A stretch of DNA of 64,000 nucleotides from NCBI GenBank assembly GCA_030528025.1, contig JAUMZP010000001.1, positions 124,001-188,000 on the forward strand, in the 5' to 3' direction. The notes below the pieces were generated by a model that saw nothing but the letters and a program-made list of their open reading frames with translations, was not told the origin of the DNA and ran no database searches. A program made the position numbers and the translations under genes. Numbering within the stretch: position 1 is the stretch's first letter; each line of letters starts with the position of its first letter. The stretch is from Candidatus Saccharimonadota bacterium (GTDB lineage Bacteria; Patescibacteriota; Saccharimonadia; Saccharimonadales; Saccharimonadaceae). Below, piece by piece: positions 53,507 through 62,040 of this stretch.

Positions 53507-53596
53507 GTGGTGGGGTAGTAGTATAGTGAAGTATGATGATAGGGTATGGATATCTCCACCGGTGAGAGTGGAAGTTGAGAGCCAAGCAAGCGTCTA

Positions 53597-53625
53597 TTGA
53601 CACACCACTTAAAAATGTGTAAGAT
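53597..53625 (+). promoter_or_regulatory. Promoter of the 53661 gene
   Basis: TTGACA (53597-53602), 17-base spacer, TAAGAT (53620-53625). Confidence 0.7.
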
Positions 53626-53660
53626 ATAGTTCTACAAACAATCTTGAATAAGAGGAATAT

Positions 53661-54213
53661 ATGACCGAACTAACATTAGCATCACGACCCGCTAGTACAG
53701 CGGGTATAGAGGGAATTACCTCACGATATGAGGCAGATCGTGAGGTTGCCGAGAGAGAAGAACGAGTAGCAGCCTTCGACAAGATGGTGGGTGCGCTATT
53801 GCAAGAAGAGCAAGAAAGTAATGCCAGTGAGAGTGGTTTGCTTGGCCAAAGCAGCAATACCGAAAGCAAAAGGTATTTGCCGCAACAAGCAGAATTCGTT
53901 TCGCACTATCTGACTAACCTGCCAATGCACATTATAGTGCGAGATAGTGGAGATGACCGACGAGAAATAACGCTCCAACCTATCCTTCGCGAAGGTGAGA
54001 GTGAGACTACCCTGGCTAGCAGCAAGCAGGTCTATTTCACTGCCCCAGACAAAGCAATAACGGGGGGTGCAGTGTGAGTACTTTCCACCACACAAGCCAG
54101 GGCAGAAGGTGGAAACAACCGGTGTGCGCGATGCGTCAGACCCTGAGCTTGAGAGCCTAAAGGCTATAGTATCTGTAGCCGAACTGCGAGGTGGCAAACC
54201 ATCCTCTCGCTAA
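53661..54213 (+). pseudogene. Hypothetical gene with a frameshift at a run of six G
   Basis: The intact frame gives 138 aa, ending ..DKAITGGAV at 54077. Skipping one G of the run at 54062-54067 lets the frame continue as CEYFPPHKPGQKVETTGVRD, then PELESLKAIVSVAELRGGK and PSSR, stopping at 54213. The continuation has normal composition and no internal stop, so the full gene is likely about 183 aa. Soluble, no known domain; the first ~80 residues are Glu/Ala-rich and helical. GAGGA precedes the ATG. The shift may be real (phase-variable or decaying) or a sequencing error. Confidence 0.55.
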
Positions 54214-54375
54214 TGCTGTATTAGAAAAATAAAAAAACCACCACGAAAAGAATGGGATAGGCGAGAGCGGGTAGTGTTGCTATGATGCAACTAATTTGAC
54301 ATATGGGATGGTAATGGGTTACTATTGAGTAATTATTAACCTCGCCATATAAACATAGCAAGGAGTAGACACCAC

Positions 54376-54894
54376 ATGGAACGAAAAGTATCAGGACCAC
54401 AAGCAGTAACGGCAGAGAACCGAGACGGTACAGACCACGAGAAAGAGGCAAGTCTTGGTGAGGTAACTCGTGCGTTTATTGAAGACATTTTTGCGCAGCA
54501 TCCGGACGCTATGCAACGACGTGACCTTCATCGAGTATGCTGCGATACATCTGTTGAATTTGAGTCGGCAGAATCTGAATATGTTTGCGCAAAGGCAAGT
54601 GTTTATCAAGTCGAGTGGTGGGACAATGCTAACCGAGAGCCTGAACACAAAATTCAGGAGAACCTCGGTTTTGTTCTTAAAAAGGTTGATACAGGAACTG
54701 GCGAAGCGATTACAGAAGACCGATACTTCATCAATCAAAAAGATGGAAAAGTGTACCATATCGTATGGAAAGAAGGACAGACGCCTGAAGCTGCCCAAGC
54801 GTCTGATACATGGCTGCCTGCAACTCGCGAAGGTCTGAGCGACGCAATGGAGCAAATTAGCAAGCTGAATGTCGTTAAGGCACCTCAGGAATAG
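54376..54894 (+). CDS. Hypothetical protein
   Basis: 172 aa with AAGGAG eleven bases before the ATG. Soluble and acidic. Two Cys near the middle (RVCCDT) plus one more (YVCAKA). A likely beta-rich core (YQVEWWDNANREPEHKIQEN; LGFVLKKVDTGTGEAITEDRY) has no family signature. It is more AT-rich than its neighbours. A terminator follows. Confidence 0.55.
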   Translation: MERKVSGPQAVTAENRDGTDHEKEASLGEVTRAFIEDIFAQHPDAMQRRDLHRVCCDTSVEFESAESEYVCAKASVYQVEWWDNANREPEHKIQENLGFVLKKVDTGTGEAITEDRYFINQKDGKVYHIVWKEGQTPEAAQASDTWLPATREGLSDAMEQISKLNVVKAPQE

Positions 54895-54933
54895 TAACAA
54901 CGATACCTATCTCATATAAGTCTCGATCAAACC

Positions 54934-54962
54934 AAAACACCCACATAAATTGGGTGTTTTGT
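54934..54962 (+). terminator. Terminator of the 54376 gene
   Basis: AAAACACCCA-cataaat-TGGGTGTTTT, 10-bp stem with T-rich right side. Confidence 0.85.
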
Positions 54963-55080
54963 TGCCTGTGTGATACCATCACATACCACACAACACAACA
55001 GGGAAGTCTCCGCAAAAACATTGTGACATACACAACATAATACCCATTTGTGCACAAAGATGCTATCATAGAGAGTAACT

Positions 55081-56370
55081 ATGCAGGATGTGACAGACAC
55101 AGCACGGGCGTCCACGGGTGTGGCGATGCGGTGGAGTATGCAGCAAGTACGGCGTGCTGTGCTGATGTTTGTGGCCGCTGTGGCAGTGCTAGGGCAGCTG
55201 CTTGTACCGCAGGCGAGTGCTATGGCACCGCAGCAGTCCATCATGATGCCAGCCTATAGCTATCCCATGCAGGGTGGCAACAATCAGTATTGGAATGATA
55301 TGGCTAATGTCTCGAGTAAGACGCCCTTTGTAGTGGTTAACCCCTCGAGCGGGCCAGGTACAACGGTTAGCAGTGATTATGTAAAGGCTCTGGCGCGGCT
55401 CGATTCGCTCGGTGTCAAATACATTGGCTACGTCAAGCATGGCCGCCAGACGCGCAATATTGCTGAGGTGGCAGCAGAGATCGACCGCTGGTATGCGCTC
55501 TACCCCAACGTGAAGGGGATTTTCTTTGACGAAGCCGACAACCACAGTAGTGGCCAAAAGACCTGCTATCTGGCCAACCTCTACAACTATGTCAAGGTTA
55601 AACACCCTGGCTCCATCGTTATCCATAATGCGGGCACACGCTTCCTCGGTGAGTCTGTTATGCCTTATGGTGATGTATTTCTCAATGCCGAGACCTCGGC
55701 AGCGCGCTACCTGAGCGATAGCTACTACGACCTAAACCACCCAACTGCCACCAACTTTGAGAAAAACCCAGCCAACGCCTACAAAATGTGGCACGTCATC
55801 CACAGTGTGGGTAGCAACGAGCAGCAGGCCCAGGTGGTAGCTAAGGCCCGCGAGCGCAATGCTGGCTGGGTGTATACGACTTCCGATCGTGGCCCGACCA
55901 CACCAGCCGAGGAGGCAGACCCAAATATCAACCCGTATAATGATTCATCTACCTTGCTGGGTGGTTTGGCTGGCCTGGCGAGTATCCAACGTGGTAATGT
56001 GCCAGTGGGTGCAGCGACGCCGCTCACGGCTGATTGCGCCGACACCTTTGGCCTGAAAGTAACAGCTCAGCCCGCGCCAGCACCTGCACCAGCGCCAAAA
56101 CCTACCCCCAAGCCTGAGGAGAAGAAAAAAGATGACAAGGACAAGAAAAAAGACGAAAAGAAGGACAAGAAAAAGCCGCAGCCAAGCAAAAAGCGCCAGC
56201 AACCGACTGTACGCAAGCAAGAGGAAGGATCCAACTGGACGATCATCATTCTTATCGCTGTGGTAGTAGTTCTCACTGCAGCTGGTGGCGGTGGTGTCTG
56301 GTGGTGGTTTGTTGGCCGCAAGCGCCACCAAGCAAAGAACCGCAGCCGGTATGATAACACGATGATCTAA
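55081..56370 (+). CDS. Surface-anchored spherulin-4-like glycan hydrolase
   Basis: 429 aa. Signal region (VLMFVAAVAVLGQLLVPQASA, about residues 27-47). The Sph4-type barrel domain (residues ~52-290) starts IMMPAYSYP and continues with YIGYVKHGRQTRN, KGIFFDEADN (the acidic pair), VIHNAGT and ETSAARYL. This family is related to GH135/GH114 enzymes acting on galactosamine-containing polymers. An Ala/Pro then Lys/Asp/Glu linker, one C-terminal helix (WTIIILIAVVVVLTAAGGGG) and WWWFVGRKRH tail follow. The anchor design equals that of the GH16 protein at 37936. Some M start codons downstream (M16, M20) are alternatives. Confidence 0.85.
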   Translation: MQDVTDTARASTGVAMRWSMQQVRRAVLMFVAAVAVLGQLLVPQASAMAPQQSIMMPAYSYPMQGGNNQYWNDMANVSSKTPFVVVNPSSGPGTTVSSDYVKALARLDSLGVKYIGYVKHGRQTRNIAEVAAEIDRWYALYPNVKGIFFDEADNHSSGQKTCYLANLYNYVKVKHPGSIVIHNAGTRFLGESVMPYGDVFLNAETSAARYLSDSYYDLNHPTATNFEKNPANAYKMWHVIHSVGSNEQQAQVVAKARERNAGWVYTTSDRGPTTPAEEADPNINPYNDSSTLLGGLAGLASIQRGNVPVGAATPLTADCADTFGLKVTAQPAPAPAPAPKPTPKPEEKKKDDKDKKKDEKKDKKKPQPSKKRQQPTVRKQEEGSNWTIIILIAVVVVLTAAGGGGVWWWFVGRKRHQAKNRSRYDNTMI

Positions 56371-56599
56371 GCGACAAGTGTGTCGCACATGCCACCAATT
56401 CTCACATGCTTCTCTCGCCACTCACTGCTCAGATAGAGTAGCAGGGGAGAGGGGTGAAGGATAGAGGCGATGAGGCTGTGATATGCATAGTTGTGGTGAG
56501 GGGTTGATTGACGAATCTTGGATAACTTGTTAGAATAAAGTTGTTTTGGAGAAACAACTCTCTCGACGCAGTGAGTATATGATCTATGACTGACCACAG

Positions 56600-56826
56600 A
56601 AGGTGGAGAATGGCGTCTCGTTTGCTGTCATAGGGGATCAAGGCGAAGAAATTACTGTCATGCCACATAGTGTCGAATGGCTGAGCGCAACGTATGTGTG
56701 GTTTATAGGCAGCGCAGCGATCAAGGGCGGTGAAAAAATCTCTATATCAAGGGCGCACAGACTACATATGAAGGTGATGATACGATGCGCCTGGTAATTG
56801 ACCATAGCAGCCCAGATGGCGTGTAA
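56600..56826 (+). pseudogene. Gene remnant with frameshift
   Basis: One frame reads VENGVSFAVIGDQGEEITVM through SAAIKGGEKISI, preceded by an in-frame stop. After a shift near 56750, a second frame reads GAQTTYEGDDTMRLVIDHSS then PDGV and stops at 56824-56826. Both halves look genuine and join sensibly. There is no start codon or ribosome site in front. The extracellular-like sequence could be the C-terminus of a lost surface protein. No parent gene is visible in the window. Confidence 0.4.
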
Positions 56827-56985
56827 GCTCCGAGGCTGTCAGATATGAAGCACTACCAGTATATCCCAAAATGCGGTATACTAAAGAGAGTATATTAACG
56901 CGGCAGTGATAGCGTTGAGGGCTTGCATGAAGATGATGGGTGCGAGCATTCACCCCTGTTACTTGCCGCAAGAAAGGAGCTCTGT

Positions 56986-59103
56986 ATGAGTATTATTAAC
57001 CCAAGCGGCAAAGATGTCTTTGCTGTGACGACGCAGTTATGCGGTCGCCCTCTTACCCTGGAGGTCAACCGCGTTGGTTTTCGCTCGACGGCCAGTGTGC
57101 TAGTGCGGTACGGCGATACGGTGGTGCTGGGTACGGCCCAGGTGGGCACCCGCCCGGTAACGCTGGATTACTTCCCCTTAAGCATCGACTACGAAGAGAA
57201 GTTCTATGCTTCGGGCAAGATTAGTGGCAGCCGCTTTATTAAGCGTGAGGGCCGGCCCAGCGACGAAGCGGTGCTGATTGGCCGCCTGATCGACCGGCCG
57301 ATCCGCCCACTCTTTCCCAAAGGCTACCGCCAGGAAGTGCAGGTGGTGGCTACAGTGCTCAGTATGGACCCGAGCTTCCGCCCCGATATGGTGGCGATGG
57401 TTGCTGCCAGCAGCGCCCTGATGCTAACGGGTACGCCGTTTGATGGGCCGGTGGCGGGTCTGCGCGTGGGCCGGGTGAATGGTGAGTTTACGGCCTTCCT
57501 GACACCAGAGGAGCGTGAGCAGTCCGACCTTGACCTAGTGGTGGCGGGGATTGAGCGCGGCATTACCATGGTAGAAGCTGGCGCTAAAGAAGTACCCGAG
57601 GAGGTGATCGTCGATGCAATAGCCTGGGCGCACCAAGCGATGCAGCCAGCGATTACACTGCAACAAGAACTAGCCGCCAAGGTGGCACCAGCACCGCAAG
57701 AATATGAGCTCGTCTTGCCAAATGAAGACATCCAGGCCGTAGCCAACCAATGGGTTGATGGCAAACTAGGCGAGAAGATCCGCCGCCCATACCCCGAGCG
57801 CAATGAAGTTGTGAATGAAATTCGCTGGGCCTTCCACGAGGCCATGGCCGAGCAGCTCGGCCTTGACGGCGAGGAATACGCCGCGGTGCGTGATGAGTAC
57901 GACGAAGCCTTTACGCTGGCACTACACAACGATGTGCGCCGCGGCATTGTAGAGGAGCGCACCCGCCCCGATGGCCGCGCCCTTACAGAAATCCGCCCGC
58001 TCTCGAGCGAGGTTGGTATTTTGCCACGCACCCACGGGAGCAGCCTGTTTACCCGCGGGGTGACGCAGGGTATGAATATTGTGACGCTGGCACCGCTCAG
58101 CTACGCGCAGCTCGTCGATACCATGGAGGTAACAGAAGGCGAGCGCCGCTATATGCACCACTACAACGCCCCCGGTTATACAGTTGGTGAGGTAAAGCGC
58201 CTTGGTAGCCCTGGTCGGCGTGAAATTGGTCATGGTTACCTAGCGGAGCGCGCCCTGACGGCAGTGCTACCGAGCGAAGAAGAGTTCCCCTATGCCATCC
58301 GCAGCGTGACAGAAATTATGAGCCAGAACGGCTCCACCAGCATGGCGGCCACCTGTAGTAGTTGCTTGGCCCTGATGGATGCTGGTGTGCCCATCAAAGC
58401 CCCGGTTAGTGGTATTGCTATGGGCTTGATGATGGATGGTGACACGCCCTACGTACTGAGTGATATTGCCGACGCCGAGGACTTTGCTGGTGACATGGAC
58501 TTTAAGGTGACGGGCACGAGCAAGGGTATTACCGCCCTGCAGATGGATATGAAGGTGCATGGTCTGCCAGTGCAGGTGCTGCGCCAGGCGCTCGAGCAAA
58601 GCAAAGCTGGCCGCGTCCATATCCTAGAGCACATGCTGAGTGTGCTGCCAGCGCCACGTAAAGAACTCAGCCCCTATGCGCCGCGTATCGAAAAGCTCAA
58701 GATTAACCCGGATAAAATTGGTGCTGTTATTGGCAAGGGTGGTGAAACTATCAACAAAATCACTAGCGAAACTGGTGCCGAGGTGGATATTAAAGAAGAC
58801 GGCCTAATTACCATTGCCAGCCCCAATGGTGAGGCGATTGAGAAGGCGCTGGCCTGGATTAAAAGCCTGGTGGAAGAGCCCGAAGTTGGTCGTACCTACA
58901 CCGGCACCGTCGTGACGATTAAGGACTTTGGTGCCTTTGTAAACATCCTGCCTGGCGTGGATGGGATGGTGCATATCTCGAAGCTCGCCAAGGGCCGAGT
59001 TGGTAAGGTGACAGATGTCGTGCAAGAAGGCCAGACCGTGCAGGTGAAGATCACCGGCATTGACGAGCGCGGCAAGATTAATCTGACGATGATCGGATTG
59101 TAG
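56986..59103 (+). CDS. pnp: Polyribonucleotide nucleotidyltransferase (PNPase)
   Basis: 705 aa from the ATG at 56986 (AAAGGAG seven bases upstream). It has two RNase PH domains (first: GDTVVLGTAQVGTRPV; second, catalytic: DTMEVTEGERRYMHHYNAPG and FPYAIRSVTEIMSQNGSTSM), a linking alpha domain, a KH domain (INPDKIGAVIGKGGETINKI) and an S1 domain (TVVTIKDFGAFVNILPGVDG). It degrades RNA from the 3' end with phosphate; Orn (28906) would finish the oligonucleotides. A promoter TATACT lies near 56877. Confidence 0.96.
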   Translation: MSIINPSGKDVFAVTTQLCGRPLTLEVNRVGFRSTASVLVRYGDTVVLGTAQVGTRPVTLDYFPLSIDYEEKFYASGKISGSRFIKREGRPSDEAVLIGRLIDRPIRPLFPKGYRQEVQVVATVLSMDPSFRPDMVAMVAASSALMLTGTPFDGPVAGLRVGRVNGEFTAFLTPEEREQSDLDLVVAGIERGITMVEAGAKEVPEEVIVDAIAWAHQAMQPAITLQQELAAKVAPAPQEYELVLPNEDIQAVANQWVDGKLGEKIRRPYPERNEVVNEIRWAFHEAMAEQLGLDGEEYAAVRDEYDEAFTLALHNDVRRGIVEERTRPDGRALTEIRPLSSEVGILPRTHGSSLFTRGVTQGMNIVTLAPLSYAQLVDTMEVTEGERRYMHHYNAPGYTVGEVKRLGSPGRREIGHGYLAERALTAVLPSEEEFPYAIRSVTEIMSQNGSTSMAATCSSCLALMDAGVPIKAPVSGIAMGLMMDGDTPYVLSDIADAEDFAGDMDFKVTGTSKGITALQMDMKVHGLPVQVLRQALEQSKAGRVHILEHMLSVLPAPRKELSPYAPRIEKLKINPDKIGAVIGKGGETINKITSETGAEVDIKEDGLITIASPNGEAIEKALAWIKSLVEEPEVGRTYTGTVVTIKDFGAFVNILPGVDGMVHISKLAKGRVGKVTDVVQEGQTVQVKITGIDERGKINLTMIGL

Positions 59104-59135
59104 TAGTCTAGAGCACTAGCCTCGCAACAGAAGAC

Positions 59136-59168
59136 AAACACCCCAGCAAGGATGCGTGGGGTGTTTTG
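59136..59168 (+). terminator. Terminator of pnp
   Basis: AAACACCCCA-gcaaggatgcg-TGGGGTGTTT stem followed by TTGCTGG. The same stem sequence is used again at 60369. Confidence 0.88.
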
Positions 59169-59317
59169 CTGGTAACAACCTCCGCTTTCTTTGGTGCTGT
59201 ATGAGTGGACGTGAAGGATAGGAGGGCGCGCAGCCACAGCAAGATATATATTGGCCAATTGCTGCTATTCCGGTATAATAGTTATGGTAAATAATAGCCA
59301 AATCAACAAGGAGATGC

Positions 59318-60325
59318 ATGAGTAAGCAACCAGCAAACCCCCAGGAGCAACCCCCAGAGGCTGTCCCAACCTTTGATATGAATAACCCACCTTATACTGA
59401 GGAAGAAAAGGCCACTCTGGCCAGCAAGCGTGCTGCCGCTGAGCCAGCACCTGCAGCTCAGCCCCAGCCTCAACCTCAACCCATTTCACAGCAACCAGCT
59501 CAGCCAGCACCAGGCCAACCTCAGCCAATGCAGCCACAGCCAGGTCGGCCAATGGGCCCAATGCCACCCAAGCAGGGTATGAGCAAGGGCTTGCTATGGA
59601 GTTTGATTGGCGGCGGGATTGGTATATTTGTGCTGATCATCATTATAATCGTGTGTATCGTACTATTCTCAGGGCCAAGCACCGAGGATTACCGCAAGGC
59701 ATACGCTATGATGAATAGCTTCGACTCAACCAGCCTTAACATAGACAGGTCAGACCCAGAAACGTCAATCAACGAGGTGGTTCGCAAGGCGGATGACCAC
59801 TTCGACAAGCTCGGCAAAGCTGCTGCTATGCGCGATGGTGAGGTCAAGAAAGCCTTCGAAGAGTACAAGAGTGATTACGAAAAAGTCAAGCCGCTGCTCA
59901 AAGAATCGGGTGCGGTCGCTACTGCCTACAAAGAATACAGTAATTCGTGTCGAACAAGCTACAGCTCGCCACTCAGTAGCGCATCTGGTGATGAAGCTGG
60001 CCAGAAGTATGATGAGCAGCAAAAATCTTGCCTTAACGCCCTTAATAAGATGAAAGACTCACAGTACGCCAGCGTGCGCGACTATGCCAACGAGCAGATC
60101 AAGTATCGCAAAGAGATGCGCGCTTACTATGTGGCCCTCGTAAACTACTATAAGAACCGTGATAGCAGCAGTGGCTCACCAAAGCGCCCCGAGATCCCAA
60201 GCACATCTTTGACAAAGTCGCTCTACGACAAGCTCAAAGATGCACAGTCATCGAGCAAAGAATCTGTCCGCGAACTGCGCGATATCTTGCGCACCAAGGG
60301 TAAGATGGATACCCTTGGCGACTAA
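59318..60325 (+). CDS. Pro/Gln-rich single-pass membrane protein with helical outer domain
   Basis: 335 aa with AAGGAG six bases before the ATG. Residues ~1-88 are Pro/Gln/Ala-rich. A single membrane helix (LIGGGIGIFVLIIIIIVCIVLFSG, about residues 95-118) follows. The outer ~215 residues are helical and charged, with two Cys (YSNSCRTSYS, QQKSCLNALN) that could pair. Same plan as the 30919-32082 protein: cytoplasmic Pro-rich arm, one helix, helical outer domain. Function unknown; ends at a strong terminator. Confidence 0.65.
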   Translation: MSKQPANPQEQPPEAVPTFDMNNPPYTEEEKATLASKRAAAEPAPAAQPQPQPQPISQQPAQPAPGQPQPMQPQPGRPMGPMPPKQGMSKGLLWSLIGGGIGIFVLIIIIIVCIVLFSGPSTEDYRKAYAMMNSFDSTSLNIDRSDPETSINEVVRKADDHFDKLGKAAAMRDGEVKKAFEEYKSDYEKVKPLLKESGAVATAYKEYSNSCRTSYSSPLSSASGDEAGQKYDEQQKSCLNALNKMKDSQYASVRDYANEQIKYRKEMRAYYVALVNYYKNRDSSSGSPKRPEIPSTSLTKSLYDKLKDAQSSSKESVRELRDILRTKGKMDTLGD

Positions 60326-60368
60326 TCATCGATACTGAGATAGGCAATATAGCAGCTTATCTTATGCT

Positions 60369-60398
60369 AAACACCCCAGATGCTGCTGGGGTGTTTTT
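60369..60398 (+). terminator. Terminator of the Pro/Gln-rich gene
   Basis: AAACACCCCA-gatgctgc-TGGGGTGTTTTT stem-loop. Same stem as the pnp terminator. Confidence 0.9.
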
Positions 60399-60834
60399 GC
60401 TGGGCTTGGAGAAGCTGAGGTTCTATGCAGTTTGGGTTATCCTTGCGTTGCTGCACTGGTAGTGCGACTAGCCTTTTTATTTTTTGCTAGTTACTTGGCT
60501 GGGCGGCAAATAGTAACAATAAACGAAGTACTTGTGCTCGAGAGCAGTATATATGACCGTCATATCATCATGCGCAAATAGCCTATGTATGCTACTCATG
60601 AGCAAACGAGTCTAGCTATGCATGGCGTAGTGCTTGCCGACACTAAGCGATGCTCATTGGTGGCAGTGGAGCAGGGTAGCGATAGGGCAATACATCAAAC
60701 CGCTACTAAAAAAGATATAGAGTGAACATAATAACAGAGGTAGATTCTCTTGAAATATGCTCCTCTGACCCAAACTATACACTAAGTGTATAATAAGGCT
60801 TGCATAAGCTAGTCACTCGGTGTATAGTGGAGAT
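60399..60834. other. Intergenic region upstream of padR
   Basis: No gene recognised. It contains one AACAGAGGT copy (60733-60741) followed 23 bases later by CCTCTGACC, partly its inverse, and the operator and -10 element of padR. The first 300 bases hold nothing I recognise. Confidence 0.45.
60776..60794 (+). promoter_or_regulatory. Palindromic operator overlapping the padR -10 element
   Basis: TATACACT-A-AGTGTATA is a perfect 8+1+8 palindrome (60776-60792), overlapping TATAAT at 60789-60794. A second CACT..AGTG pair lies at about 60814-60829, next to the start codon. PadR proteins commonly bind such dyads at their own promoters. Confidence 0.7.
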
Positions 60835-61386
60835 ATGAACGTTCAATATACATTACTCGGATTGTTGGCGAATGCGCCAAACTATGGCTACGAGCTGAAG
60901 AAGCAGTATGATGGTTTCTTTGGCAAAGATAAGCCAATTTTGCCAGGGCAAGTCTACTCGACGTTGGGGCGCTTAAAACGCGACAACAAAGTGGAGGAGG
61001 TTGCCGACACTAGTGAGTCTGGTGGGCCAGACCGGGTGCGCTACGCCATTACCGAGCAGGGCAAGCAAGACCTACAGGCCTGGCTAGAAGCACCTGAGCT
61101 GCCATCGCATCAGTCGCAGGCCAATATGTACGTCAAGACCGTGCTGGCAATCCTGCGCGAAGGCGATGCCGCACCCTACCTAGACAACCAGCGGCAAGCC
61201 CATATTCAGCGGATGCGCGACCTCACAAGCCGCCGCCGCGAAAGCAACTTAGCCGACACGTTGCTTATCGACCACGCACTATACCATCTGGAGGCAGATC
61301 TGCGCTGGATTGAGCTAACGACGTCGCGCTTAACCAAACTTAAGGAGGAACTGATCAATGAGACCAACCAATCAACCAATCATTAG
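60835..61386 (+). CDS. PadR-family transcriptional regulator
   Basis: 183 aa. Winged helix N-terminal domain (YTLLGLLANAPNYGYELKKQ, GQVYSTLGRLKRDNKVEEVA, RVRYAITEQGKQDLQAWL) and a C-terminal helical dimerisation domain of the Vir_act_alpha_C type. ATG at 60835 follows TATAGT-ggagat, either a leaderless start or a close GGAG ribosome site. It overlaps the next ABC gene by 29 bases and probably represses its own operon until an inducing (perhaps toxic) ligand is bound. Confidence 0.9.
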   Translation: MNVQYTLLGLLANAPNYGYELKKQYDGFFGKDKPILPGQVYSTLGRLKRDNKVEEVADTSESGGPDRVRYAITEQGKQDLQAWLEAPELPSHQSQANMYVKTVLAILREGDAAPYLDNQRQAHIQRMRDLTSRRRESNLADTLLIDHALYHLEADLRWIELTTSRLTKLKEELINETNQSTNH

Positions 61387-62038
61387 CGCCCGCAACCTGA
61401 AGAAATCCTTCGGCCAGACGGAGGCATTGCGCGGCGTGTCGCTCGATGTAATGCCGGGCGAAGTGCTGGCTATCATGGGGCCGAGTGGCTCGGGTAAGAG
61501 TACATTGCTCCATAGCTTGGCGGCGATTACCCCTGTCGACAGTGGCGAGATTCACTGCGCAGGTAAGCGGATCGACAAGCTTAATGACGATCAGCGGAGC
61601 GTCCTCAGGCGCACAGCCTTTGGCTTTGTCTTTCAGTTTGGGCAGCTCGTGCCAGAGCTCACGGCGCTGGATAATGTCGCGCTGCCACTGCTGCTCAATG
61701 GTGAGAAGCGTGCCGTAGCGTACGAAGCTGCCCAGCGCTGGCTGGACAATGTAGAGCTGGGCGACAAGGCTGGTAACATGCTGGGTGAGCTCTCTGGTGG
61801 GCAGATGCAGCGGGTGGCGATTGCCCGGGCGATGGTTATCAAGCCGAAGGTGCTGTTTGCCGATGAGCCAACTGGCTCACTCGACAGTCTCAACTCGCAG
61901 CGTGTGATGGAACTATTTATCGCCACTGCCAAGCAATATGGTACCACAGTGATTATGGTGACCCACGAGCCAACCATTGCTGCCTATGCCGACCGCGAGA
62001 TCATCGTGCGCGATGGGCAGATCTCGGGAGGGATGTAA
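61358..62038 (+). CDS. ABC transporter ATP-binding protein (MacB/LolD type)
   Basis: 226 aa. Walker A MGPSGSGKSTLLHSL, signature LSGGQMQRVAIARAM, Walker B VLFADEPTGSLDS and switch His in MVTHEPTIAAY. LDS after Walker B and the VFQFGQLVPELTALDNV segment are typical of MacB/LolD/FtsE-like ATPases. AAGGAGG precedes the ATG. Coupled to PadR upstream and to the FtsX-like permease two bases downstream. Confidence 0.93.
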   Translation: MRPTNQPIISARNLKKSFGQTEALRGVSLDVMPGEVLAIMGPSGSGKSTLLHSLAAITPVDSGEIHCAGKRIDKLNDDQRSVLRRTAFGFVFQFGQLVPELTALDNVALPLLLNGEKRAVAYEAAQRWLDNVELGDKAGNMLGELSGGQMQRVAIARAMVIKPKVLFADEPTGSLDSLNSQRVMELFIATAKQYGTTVIMVTHEPTIAAYADREIIVRDGQISGGM

Positions 62039-62040
62039 TA

